Source: Candidatus Omnitrophota bacterium (lineage in GTDB: Bacteria > Omnitrophota > Gorgyraeia > Gygaellales > Profunditerraquicolaceae). From it: DNA of 9,237 bases. Below are positions 1 to 6,158 of this stretch, in pieces. The notes under the pieces were generated by a model. That model worked only from the letters and a program-made list of their open reading frames with translations. It had not been told where the DNA came from and did no database searches. Both the position numbers and the translations under genes were made by a program. The stretch covers positions 1-9,237 of the forward strand of contig JASEHM010000014.1 of assembly GCA_030018895.1 (NCBI GenBank), read 5' to 3'. Each line of letters opens with the position of its first letter. Position 1 is the stretch's first letter.

Positions 1-32
1 AATAAGATACAAACAATGAAATATAGATTAGG

Positions 33-55
33 CAGGAAGCGATTCCTGTTTTTTT
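33..55 (+). terminator. Rho-independent terminator of an upstream gene
   Basis: A perfect 6-bp stem, CAGGAA (33-38) with TTCCTG (43-48), closes a GCGA tetraloop and is followed at once by seven T residues (49-55). This is the layout of an intrinsic terminator reading on the + strand. There is no matching A-run on the left, so it is not clearly bidirectional. It probably ends a transcript entering from the left and insulates the biotin operon. The stem is short and not very GC-rich, so efficiency may be modest. Confidence 0.65.
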
Positions 56-68
56 GTATAAAAACCTG

Positions 69-97
69 TTGATATTGTAAACTAAATATAATAAAAT
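69..97 (+). promoter_or_regulatory. Sigma70-type promoter of the biotin operon
   Basis: TTGATA (69-74) and TAAAAT (92-97) each match the -35 and -10 consensus at 5 of 6 positions and are 17 bp apart. A perfect TATAAT (87-92) overlaps the -10 but has no -35 at proper spacing. The BirA operator lies over the spacer, the -10 and the likely start site (about 104), so bound repressor would block polymerase. No other convincing promoter precedes bioB. The predicted leader before bioB is about 220 nt. Confidence 0.7.
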
Positions 98-106
98 GGT
101 TTACAA
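75..106. promoter_or_regulatory. BirA operator (biotin repressor box)
   Basis: TTGTAAACT (75-83) and GGTTTACAA (98-106) form an inverted repeat with a 14-bp spacer; one half-site position deviates. The established bacterial BirA box is TTGTAAACC, 14-16 bp, GGTTTACAA, so this is a near-exact match. It overlaps the promoter of a complete biotin operon, the expected place. Inference: the genome encodes a bifunctional BirA with an N-terminal helix-turn-helix that represses these genes when biotinyl-AMP is plentiful. Confidence 0.92.
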
Positions 107-175
107 TGATAGAGCTAAGCCTAAAATATAATGGGATTGATATGGTATCCTGTCAATTAAATAAAGGTATGATAC

Positions 176-278
176 TTAACGCGAATAAAGAACGCGAATG
201 AACGCGAATTTAATACGAATGAACGCGAATATCCGAATTTGCGTTCATTCGTATTAAATTTGCGTTTATTCGCGTTAA
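176..278. repeat. Long fold-back repeat of AACGCGAAT-like units in the bioB leader
   Basis: The left half carries irregular units of about 10-13 bp related to AACGCGAAT, starting at 178, 191, 201, 212 and 222. The right half carries the complementary units. Positions 176-189 pair perfectly with 265-278, and 204-230 pair with 237-263 with only two G-T wobbles, around a 6-nt loop (231-236). Positions 190-203 (one extra unit plus four bases) are unpaired on the left arm. A further partial unit continues to about 296. In RNA this would be a very stable hairpin in the bioB leader. It resembles a dispersed repeat more than a known riboswitch; no function is known to me. Confidence 0.85.
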
Positions 279-325
279 AGCGTTCATTTGCGTTTTAGCA
301 ATTCTTATTTAGTAAATAAAGCAAT

Positions 326-1243
326 ATGGATAGAGTCGGAATTAAGCCTTTTTTAAAGTTAGGCCTTTTAGAATTGGTTTCTATTGCCAATAAGGTGCGC
401 AAGGATTCTGTTGGCTCAAATATACACCTGTGCAGTATAATGAACGCAAAGTCAGGTTTATGCAGCCAGGATTGTAAGTTCTGCGCGCAGTCTAGCCGTT
501 ATCAAACAAATATACCAGTATATCGATTAGCAGGCAAGAGGCAGATATTTAGAGCTGCTCAAGAAGCGCAGGTTCTTGGTGCAGAGAGATTTGGTATTGT
601 TGCAAGCGGAGATTCTCTTAAAGCCAGAGAACTAAATATCATTGCTGATACTATTGCTGAAATAATTCAAAGGTTGGGCCTTAAGGTGTGTGCTTCTTTG
701 GGAAGAATGAATAAGGACGGATTTTTATTGTTAAAGAAGGCAGGGCTAAGCCGTTATCATCATAATATTGAGAGTTCGCCAGCTTATTTTCCAAAGATTG
801 TTCATGCGCATACTTTTGAGTCAAAGATAGAGACAATCAAAACGGCTAAAGGCGCAGGGCTTGAGGTTTGTAGCGGCGGGATTATCGGGATGGGAGAGGC
901 CTTAAATGACAGAATAGAAATGGCCTTTATTCTAAGAGAATTAGATGTAGATTCAGTGCCAATTAATATATTAGTGCCGATAAAAGGCACACCTTTAGAA
1001 GATAAGAAAATTATCTCTTGCAAAGAAATTATAAGAACAATCGCCTTGTTTAGGATTATCTTAAAAGATAAAACTATTAAAATAGCCGCTGGGAGAGAGT
1101 CTGCTTTAAGGGATTTTTCAAGCCTTGCTTTTTTAGCAGGGGCAAATGGTATGCTTATCGGAGGTTATCTGACAGTAAAGGGAAGGAGCATTGGAGAGGA
1201 TCGGCAATTGGTTGATGAGGTAAAGAAGCTATGGCAGGAATAG
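326..1243 (+). CDS. bioB: Biotin synthase BioB, radical SAM (probably Type II)
   Basis: Converts dethiobiotin to biotin by radical-mediated sulfur insertion, the last step of the pathway, in the cytoplasm. The radical SAM motif CxxxCxxC is C46, C50 and C53, followed by AQSSRY. The family motif YHHNIESSP is near 144-152, VCSGGI with C182 near 181-186, VPIN near 211-214, and GRE with R257 near 256-258. The length (305 aa) is usual. Of the E. coli [2Fe-2S] ligands, equivalents of C128 (C122), C188 (C182) and R260 (R257) are present, but the C97 position is G90 and there is an extra C36. This fits the Type II BioB described from obligate anaerobes, which holds a 4Fe-5S auxiliary cluster. ATG 326 is the first start after an in-frame stop at 317; no clear Shine-Dalgarno site is seen. 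The end overlaps bioF by 13 nt. Confidence 0.96.
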   Translation: MDRVGIKPFLKLGLLELVSIANKVRKDSVGSNIHLCSIMNAKSGLCSQDCKFCAQSSRYQTNIPVYRLAGKRQIFRAAQEAQVLGAERFGIVASGDSLKARELNIIADTIAEIIQRLGLKVCASLGRMNKDGFLLLKKAGLSRYHHNIESSPAYFPKIVHAHTFESKIETIKTAKGAGLEVCSGGIIGMGEALNDRIEMAFILRELDVDSVPINILVPIKGTPLEDKKIISCKEIIRTIALFRIILKDKTIKIAAGRESALRDFSSLAFLAGANGMLIGGYLTVKGRSIGEDRQLVDEVKKLWQE

Positions 1244-2382
1244 ATGAGTTTTTAGCTAAAAGGAAAAAAGCTGGTTGTTTAAGAAGCCTAAATCCTGTTT
1301 CCTGGCGTAAAGGCGCCAGAATACGCATCAATTCTAAAGAGTATATTGATTTTTCCTCTAATGATTATCTTGGTTTATCAAGCCATCCTAAACTTATAAA
1401 AGCAGGCAAAAAAGCAATTAATGAGTTTGGCACAGGGGCCTGCGCTTCGCGTCTTTTAAGCGGAGATTTAGAATTACATCATTTCTTAGAGGAGAGGGTG
1501 GCTAAGTTTAAGCACAAAGAAGCAGGCTTAGTTTTTAACTCGGGTTATCAGGCAAATGTAGGCATAATCAGCGCTTTATGCTCAAAGGCAGGATGTATTT
1601 TTTCTGACCGGCTGAATCACGCAAGTATTGTTGATGGCATACTTTTATCCGGGGCGCGGTTTTTTCGTTTTCAACACAATGACATAGGGCATTTGGAGCT
1701 GCTTTTAAAAAGAGAAAGAAGAAAATTTAGAGAAGCATTAGTGATTACTGAATCAATATTTAGCATGGATGGAGATGAATCGCCTCTAAAGGACATTGTG
1801 AAATTAAAGGAAAAATATGATTTTAGGTTTATGGTGGATGAGGCGCATGCCACAGGTATATTTGGGTCAGATGGCAGCGGCATGGTTAGAGAAAAAGGAG
1901 TTAGCGAAAAAGTAGATCTAATTATGGGTACATTTAGTAAGGCCTTAGGTAGTTTTGGCGCATATCTGGCCTGCTCTAGAAAAATAGCAGATTATCTGAT
2001 AAACTCCTGCCGCAGTTTTATATATTCAACAGCTTTGCCTGCGGCAGTTATAGCCGGAAATTTAATGTCTATACAATTAATTCAACAAGAACCCTGGCGC
2101 AGAAAAAAACTTTTGGATTTAGCCTGTTTTTTTCGAAAGAAATTAGAAAAAAAAGGTTTTAGGCTCCATGGCTCTTCGCAGATAGTCCCTGTAGTTATTG
2201 GAGATAATGCAAAAACAGTAAAATTTGCGCAAATCCTTCAAGAGAAGGGATTCTGGGCCTTAGCAATAAGGCCGCCAACAGTCCCTCAGGGTGAGGCGCG
2301 ATTAAGATTTTCCTTAACAGTTAATCACGAAAAAGAAATTCTATCCTTGCTTATTAATGAGCTTACAAACATCAAGGTTTAA
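1231..2382 (+). CDS. bioF: 8-amino-7-oxononanoate synthase BioF
   Basis: PLP-dependent enzyme of the alpha-oxoamine synthase family that condenses pimeloyl-ACP (or pimeloyl-CoA) with L-alanine to give 8-amino-7-oxononanoate (KAPA). Visible motifs are SSNDYLGLS (42-50), GTGACASRLLSG (67-78), NHAS with the cofactor-stacking H130, VDEAHATG with D203 and H206, and GTFSKALGSFG, in which K237 is the Schiff-base lysine. The length of 383 aa is normal. The ATG lies inside the end of bioB (13-nt overlap), with GAGG at 1217-1220 as a plausible ribosome site, so translation is probably coupled to bioB. The end overlaps bioH by 26 nt. KBL (2-amino-3-ketobutyrate ligase) is the main alternative paralogue, but the operon context decides for BioF. 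Confidence 0.97.
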   Translation: MAGIDEFLAKRKKAGCLRSLNPVSWRKGARIRINSKEYIDFSSNDYLGLSSHPKLIKAGKKAINEFGTGACASRLLSGDLELHHFLEERVAKFKHKEAGLVFNSGYQANVGIISALCSKAGCIFSDRLNHASIVDGILLSGARFFRFQHNDIGHLELLLKRERRKFREALVITESIFSMDGDESPLKDIVKLKEKYDFRFMVDEAHATGIFGSDGSGMVREKGVSEKVDLIMGTFSKALGSFGAYLACSRKIADYLINSCRSFIYSTALPAAVIAGNLMSIQLIQQEPWRRKKLLDLACFFRKKLEKKGFRLHGSSQIVPVVIGDNAKTVKFAQILQEKGFWALAIRPPTVPQGEARLRFSLTVNHEKEILSLLINELTNIKV

Positions 2383-3109
2383 ATATATCTCAAAAGGGTT
2401 CAAAGAAACAATGGTTTTAATCCCAGGGTGGGCAACTGATTACAGGATTTTTTCTGGCCTGGATTTAGATTATAACTATCTGCTGTCTGTTAGGTTTAAT
2501 CCAATAGATTTCAAAGAAAGATTATTGAGAGAGCTGAAGGAGAGGGGTATAAATAAAATTTCTATATTAGGCGTTTCATTAGGAGGATTTCTAGGAGTTG
2601 AATTCTTTAGGAATAACCCCGGGAGGGTAGATAAATTAATTTTGATAAGCATAAGGAAAAGATACGATTCAAAAGATTTAAGAGATATTGCTTTTAATCT
2701 TAAGAAAAATAAAAAAGCCTGGCTTTATAAATTTTATCTAAACTGTTTTTCTAAAAAAGATAAAAAAGGCAGGAGCTGGTTTAAAAAAGAACTTCTAACG
2801 GATTATCTTAAGACAATGGAATTGCCAAAACTGCTTTGCGGCCTTAAGTATCTTTCTAGTGTTGAATTTAAACCGGAATTATTAAGGCGGTTTAGAGGAT
2901 TAACAATTATTCATGGCAGGGATGATTTGATAGCGCCTTTTAAAGAGGCTATAGAAATAAAAACTGGCCTGCCAGAAGCTAAATTTATCGCCTTATCTAA
3001 TAGCGGCCACATACCATTTTCAGGCCTTTTAGGGCGAAGCAATCTCAAAAACGAGATTGCTTCTTGCTTTGCCATGCACCGTATGGTGCATGGCTCGCAG
3101 TCGCAATGA
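2357..3109 (+). CDS. bioH: BioH-like pimeloyl-ACP methyl ester esterase (alpha/beta hydrolase), repeat-derived C-terminus
   Basis: An alpha/beta hydrolase placed to remove the methyl group from pimeloyl-ACP methyl ester and so release pimeloyl-ACP for BioF. The oxyanion region is LIPGWATDY (21-29), the nucleophile elbow GVSLGG has S74, the acid is D190 in HGRDD, and the base is H218 in SGHIPF, which resembles the AHAPF of E. coli BioH. The catalytic triad is therefore intact. Residues 7-18 read like the first strands of the fold, favouring ATG 2357 over the internal ATG 2411. The last ~24 residues (from about 227) and the stop codon are encoded by a palindromic repeat (3036-3111), so the usual C-terminal helix is probably replaced. 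BioG or another esterase of similar role is possible; the position between bioF and bioC supports the pathway role. Confidence 0.85.
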   Translation: MSLQTSRFKYISKGFKETMVLIPGWATDYRIFSGLDLDYNYLLSVRFNPIDFKERLLRELKERGINKISILGVSLGGFLGVEFFRNNPGRVDKLILISIRKRYDSKDLRDIAFNLKKNKKAWLYKFYLNCFSKKDKKGRSWFKKELLTDYLKTMELPKLLCGLKYLSSVEFKPELLRRFRGLTIIHGRDDLIAPFKEAIEIKTGLPEAKFIALSNSGHIPFSGLLGRSNLKNEIASCFAMHRMVHGSQSQ

Positions 3110-3111
3110 CG
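3036..3111. repeat. Composite palindromic repeat forming the 3' end of bioH
   Basis: Two perfect hairpins lie side by side. GAAGCAATCTC (3036-3046) pairs with GAGATTGCTTC (3053-3063) around a 6-nt loop. GCCATGCACC (3071-3080) pairs with GGTGCATGGC (3085-3094) around GTAT. The element ends TCGCAATGACG (3101-3111), whose TGA is the bioH stop. Read on the - strand, the second part runs from CGTCATTGCGA to GAAGCAATCTC. The same family, TGTCATTGCGAG to GAAGCAGTCTC, occurs at 8979-9021 in opposite orientation. The 3071-3094 hairpin appears to be inserted in the middle of that repeat. Confidence 0.8.
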
Positions 3112-3115
3112 TGAA

Positions 3116-3880
3116 ATGCTTCCAAAAGCTAAACTGTCACGAAATTTTTCTAAAGCAGCCTATTTTTATGATAGGTATGCTGATGTACAGTTCATGGCCG
3201 CAACTAAGCTAATTGGCTTAATGAAAAAAGATAATTTTAAGAGCATCTTAGAGATTGGCTGCGGTACAGGTAGTTATACCCTTCTTTTGCGAAATAAATT
3301 CAAAGGAGCCGAAATTAAGGCAATAGACATATCTGCTAAAATGATTGAAATGGCTCAAGAAAAATTACAGGGCAAGGATATTGAATTTATTACAGGAGAC
3401 GCAGAAAATCTGCCTTTTTGCGCCAGGTTTGATTTGATTACCTCTAATGCCTGTTTTCAGTGGTTTAGGGCTTATGATGAGGCATTACTAAGGTATAAAT
3501 TAATGTTGAAAAAAGACGGTGAACTTTTTTTTTCTAGTTTTGGGCCTAAGACATTCAGAGAATTGAATTTAAGCCTAAAATCTGTTTTGGAGGATAATTC
3601 TATTGCAGCAGACGGATTTCTCCCTAAAGAAAAAATAAAAAAAATTCTGCTTAAGAATTTTAAGGCAGTTAAGTCTAAGGAGATAAAGTTTAAAGAAAGT
3701 TTTCCCAGGTTTAAAGATTTATTGGATAAAATAAAATGGACAGGGGCAACAGGAGGAGGCCTTAAGAAAAAAACATATCTTAGCCGGCCTTTATTAAAGG
3801 AAATAGAGAAAGTGTATTTAGAAAGATTTAAAGAGATTGTTGCGAGTTATCAAGTTTTCTTTTTTTGGGCTAAAAAATGA
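3116..3880 (+). CDS. bioC: Malonyl-ACP O-methyltransferase BioC
   Basis: SAM-dependent methyltransferase that caps malonyl-ACP (or malonyl-CoA) as its methyl ester so that fatty acid synthesis can extend it to a pimeloyl chain; the first committed step of biotin synthesis. The N-terminus has the BioC-like FSKAAYFYDRYADVQ stretch (11-25). SAM motif I is ILEIGCGTGSYT (44-55), an acidic residue after strand 2 is D71, GDAENLPF is near 94-101, and NACFQWF (111-117) matches the BioC signature around the active site. The length of 254 aa is normal. It begins 6 nt after bioH, directly behind the palindromic repeat, and no Shine-Dalgarno site is visible, so initiation may depend on coupling to bioH. 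Its TGA overlaps the bioD ATG (ATGA). Confidence 0.95.
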   Translation: MLPKAKLSRNFSKAAYFYDRYADVQFMAATKLIGLMKKDNFKSILEIGCGTGSYTLLLRNKFKGAEIKAIDISAKMIEMAQEKLQGKDIEFITGDAENLPFCARFDLITSNACFQWFRAYDEALLRYKLMLKKDGELFFSSFGPKTFRELNLSLKSVLEDNSIAADGFLPKEKIKKILLKNFKAVKSKEIKFKESFPRFKDLLDKIKWTGATGGGLKKKTYLSRPLLKEIEKVYLERFKEIVASYQVFFFWAKK

Positions 3881-4656
3881 CCAAGGGTATATTTGTTACT
3901 GGAACAGATACAGGTGTAGGCAAAACAGTTGTTACAAAGCTCTTGGCAAGATATTTGCGTGAGTCCGGATCTAGCTGTATCAGGCAAAAATGGATTGAAA
4001 CAGGTATTTCATTTTCTCCAGAGGTCTCTTCCCTAAGAAGGATGAGGCTGCTTTATGCATTTAAGTTTGCTGCTTCACCGCATTTAGCGAGCCAGAAAGA
4101 GAAAAAAAGGATTTCCCCTGCCAGGATTATAAAGAGTTATAAACTTCTAGCGCAAGAATTTGATACATTCGACGGCGCTCAAACCCCGCCCTTTAGGGCG
4201 GGGAAAGATTGCGCCGCTTTCAGTATCAACCCTGAGCAAACCCCCCTGCCTATGGCGGGGGGGTGCGTCGAACGGGTTGATTTTGTTATTGTAGAGGGCA
4301 CAGGAGGCGTTTTGGTTCCGATCAATAAAAAAAGCCTGATAATAGATATAGCCAAAAAATTAAATTTACCAGTTTTAATTGTTGTTCAAAACAGATTAGG
4401 CGCAATCAATCATACCTTGTTAACTATTGAGGCATTAAGGTCTAGAAAATTAAAGATCTTAGGGCTAGTATTTTCTAATGTCAAAAAGGAAAACAGGCTT
4501 ATCTTAGAGGATAACCCTAAAATTATAAAGGTTTTGTCAGGGGAAAATATCTTTGGGATATTGCCTTGGGAAAGAAAAGCAGAAAAACTATATAAAAAGT
4601 TTATTCCCATAGGGAAAAATATTGTGCGGGGAATTAAAAAGCGGTCTTATTGGTAG
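3877..4656 (+). CDS. bioD: Dethiobiotin synthetase BioD with a 39-residue repeat-encoded insertion
   Basis: ATP-dependent carboxylation and ring closure of 7,8-diaminononanoate (DAPA) to dethiobiotin. The P-loop is GTDTGVGKT (9-17), K38 lies where the substrate-binding KP..(S/T)G segment is expected (here QKWIETG), SPHLA is near 67-71, and EGTGGVLVP (140-148) is the second conserved motif. The length is 259 aa against roughly 220-240 for the family. Residues 97-135 come from a palindromic DNA insertion (4165-4281). Without them the protein reads LAQEFD-FVIVEGTGG, the usual BioD sequence. The frame is kept, so the product may still be active with an extra loop just before the VEGTGG strand. 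The ATG overlaps the bioC stop by 4 nt, and the stop lies inside the likely ribosome site of bioA. Confidence 0.94.
   Translation: MTKGIFVTGTDTGVGKTVVTKLLARYLRESGSSCIRQKWIETGISFSPEVSSLRRMRLLYAFKFAASPHLASQKEKKRISPARIIKSYKLLAQEFDTFDGAQTPPFRAGKDCAAFSINPEQTPLPMAGGCVERVDFVIVEGTGGVLVPINKKSLIIDIAKKLNLPVLIVVQNRLGAINHTLLTIEALRSRKLKILGLVFSNVKKENRLILEDNPKIIKVLSGENIFGILPWERKAEKLYKKFIPIGKNIVRGIKKRSYW
4160..4281. repeat. Double nested palindrome inserted in frame in bioD, with TTGAT flanking repeats
   Basis: The insertion begins after TTGAT (4160-4164) and ends with a second TTGAT (4277-4281), giving 117 bp (39 codons) including one copy of the direct repeat. Hairpin 1 is nested: TTGATAC (4160-4166) with GTATCAA (4223-4229), CGGCGC (4173-4178) with GCGCCG (4211-4216), and CCCCGCCC (4184-4191) with GGGCGGGG (4196-4203) around TTTA. 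Hairpin 2 is ATCAACCC (4225-4232) with GGGTTGAT (4274-4281), enclosing C6-T-GCC (4241-4250), loop TAT, and GGC-G7 (4254-4263). TTCGAC (4168-4173) and GTCGAA (4267-4272) also pair across the whole element. No transposase is encoded. Confidence 0.85.
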
Positions 4657-4659
4657 GAG
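4655..4659 (+). promoter_or_regulatory. Ribosome binding site of bioA
   Basis: AGGAG overlaps the bioD stop codon (4654-4656) and lies 11 nt before ATG 4671. The spacing is slightly long but the match is strong. It supports ATG 4671 over the in-frame TTG at 4650, which would lie upstream of this site. Confidence 0.6.
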
Positions 4660-4670
4660 CTTATAAATTA

Positions 4671-6038
4671 ATGAATAATTGGGTTAAGAAAGACTTAAAA
4701 TATATCTGGCATCCTTATACGCAAATGAAAGACTGCCTTAAGGCGCCGCCGATTTTAATTGAGAAGGCAAAAGGTATAAAACTTTTTGATACAAAAGGCA
4801 ATTTTTATTACGATACCATCTCAAGCTGGTGGTGTAATGTTCACGGTCATAATCATTCTCAGATAAACGCAGGGATTAAAAAACAATTAGCTCTTATTGA
4901 GCACATCTTATTTGCCGGTTTTACTCATAAACCAGCAATTTGTTTAGCGCAAGAAATAATTTCTCTTGCTCCGCATAACTTAAGTAAGGTATTTTTTTCT
5001 GATAACGGCTCTACCTCTGTTGAGGCAGCGTTAAAGATGTCTTTTCAGTATTGGCAGAATATCGGCTATAAAGAGAAAAGAAAATTTATTTCTTTAGATA
5101 TGGGCTATCATGGTGATACTATCGGTGCAATGAGCGTAAGCGGCATAGGCTTATTCAATAAGGTTTTTTCTGAGCTTATGTTTGAGTCTTTTAAGATTTG
5201 TTCTCCATATTGTTATCGTTGCCCACGGCAAAAAATGCGCAGCAGTTGTTCTATTGACTGTATTAAAGCGCTTGAGCAATTACTGGAGAAGAAATCTTTG
5301 CAGATAGCCGGAATTATTTTAGAGCCAATGATTTTAGCAGCTGGCGGCATGATTGTGTATCCTAAAGAGTACTTGCTTAAAGCAGGAGAATTAGCAAAAA
5401 AGTTTGATGTGCATTTAATTATTGATGAAGTAGCCACAGGTTTTGGCAGGACAGGTAAGATGTTTGCCAGCGAATTTGTTGATATCAAGCCGGATTTTCT
5501 TTGTCTTTCTAAAGGCCTTACTGCAGGTTATCTTCCACTGGGCCTTACTCTGACTACGGATAAGATATATGATGCATTTTGCGCTGATTATGAAGAGGGC
5601 AAAACTTTTTATCATGGCCATACTTATACTGCGAATCCAATTGCCTGCGCAGCTGCTTTAGAAAGCCTAAAGGTATTTAAAAAAGAAAAAACCTTGGAAA
5701 AAATAAAGGAAATTATTCCTTTATTTCACAGCCGGCTAGAAGAGTTTAGACAGCTTGATTTCGTAGGGGACTTAAGGTATATTGGCTTAATTGGCGCCTT
5801 AGAGCTGGTAGAGGATAAAGTTACTAAAGAGAGGATTGCTTCTTCTAGGCGGCTCGGCTATGAGGTTTATAAGCAGGGTTTAAAGAAAAATATTGTATTA
5901 AGGCCGTTAGGAGATATAATTTATTTATTTCTTCCTCTTTGCATAAAGAAAAAGGAACTGTTTGATATATTGGATAGGGTCAGAGTAGTAATAAAATCTT
6001 TATTCCGCGGTATAGGAAAGTATAAAGTACTTTCCTAA
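4671..6038 (+). CDS. bioA: Adenosylmethionine-8-amino-7-oxononanoate aminotransferase BioA
   Basis: PLP-dependent class III aminotransferase that converts KAPA to 7,8-diaminononanoate, usually with SAM as amino donor. Numbering from ATG 4671 (455 aa): IWHPYTQM (12-19), SSWWCNVHGHNH (52-63; the paired tryptophans shape the substrate site), DNGSTSVEAALKM (111-123), GYHGDT (145-150), IIDEVATGFGRTG with D252, and LSKGLTAGY, where K281 is the Schiff-base lysine; YHGHTYTANP follows near 314. ATG 4671 is preferred over the TTG at 4650 because an AGGAG site lies between them and homologues start shortly before the WHPYTQ motif. A cysteine-rich loop (C177, C181, C184, C193, C197) is notable. The gene follows bioD by 14 nt. 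Its stop codon lies in a palindrome (6009-6040). Confidence 0.95.
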   Translation: MNNWVKKDLKYIWHPYTQMKDCLKAPPILIEKAKGIKLFDTKGNFYYDTISSWWCNVHGHNHSQINAGIKKQLALIEHILFAGFTHKPAICLAQEIISLAPHNLSKVFFSDNGSTSVEAALKMSFQYWQNIGYKEKRKFISLDMGYHGDTIGAMSVSGIGLFNKVFSELMFESFKICSPYCYRCPRQKMRSSCSIDCIKALEQLLEKKSLQIAGIILEPMILAAGGMIVYPKEYLLKAGELAKKFDVHLIIDEVATGFGRTGKMFASEFVDIKPDFLCLSKGLTAGYLPLGLTLTTDKIYDAFCADYEEGKTFYHGHTYTANPIACAAALESLKVFKKEKTLEKIKEIIPLFHSRLEEFRQLDFVGDLRYIGLIGALELVEDKVTKERIASSRRLGYEVYKQGLKKNIVLRPLGDIIYLFLPLCIKKKELFDILDRVRVVIKSLFRGIGKYKVLS

Positions 6039-6040
6039 CC
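6009..6040. repeat. Palindrome spanning the bioA stop codon
   Basis: TAGGAAAGTA (6013-6022) pairs perfectly with TACTTTCCTA (6028-6037) around a 5-nt loop. GGT (6009-6011) and ACC (6038-6040) extend the stem across one A-A mismatch. The bioA TAA (6036-6038) lies in the right arm. There is no T-run after it, so it is not a standard intrinsic terminator. It could stabilise the 3' end of the biotin mRNA or simply be another repeat. Confidence 0.6.
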
Positions 6041-6045
6041 ACTGC

Positions 6046-6114
6046 GAAAATTGCCTAAAGTTATTGCCGATCACACCTATGGCGGATCCCGCCAAAGGCG
6101 GGAAGGCAATTTTC
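6046..6114. repeat. Nested palindrome between bioA and the next gene
   Basis: The outer arms GAAAATTGCC (6046-6055) and GGCAATTTTC (6105-6114) are perfect complements. Inside the right half is a second hairpin, TCCCGCC (6087-6093) with GGCGGGA (6097-6103), loop AAA; GGCGG (6081-6085) is an alternative partner of CCGCC (6089-6093). The GC-rich core, including CTATGGCGG, recalls the cores in the bioD insertion. It has no T-tail. Confidence 0.75.
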
Positions 6115-6158
6115 TTGTCAGAGAACAGAGTTCTGTGGGATTTATAGAAAGGAAATCC

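Noticed and set aside
127..132. A second TATAAT as an additional promoter
   Set aside because: No -35-like hexamer lies at 16-18 bp; the nearest candidate (TTTACA, 100-105) is 21 bp away and is part of the BirA box.
176..296. Possible CRISPR array
   Set aside because: Units are only about 9 bp, spaced 10-13 bp, and switch to the complementary orientation half way; there are no unique spacers or cas genes.
107..325. A riboswitch in the bioB leader
   Set aside because: I recognise no known aptamer; regulation is already explained by the BirA box, and the structure is made of repeat units.
4650..4670. TTG at 4650 as the start of bioA
   Set aside because: It lies upstream of the AGGAG site at 4655-4659, and ATG 4671 gives the N-terminal length expected before the WHPYTQ motif.
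5213..5488. Open frames on the - strand within bioA, and similar ones within bioB, bioF, bioD and nadA
   Set aside because: They are antisense shadows of well-supported genes, without ribosome sites or recognisable motifs.
6051..6158. An upstream TTG start extending the 6159-6449 protein by 36 residues
   Set aside because: The extension lies in the nested palindrome 6046-6114, reads like repeat translation, and ATG 6159 has a good ribosome site.
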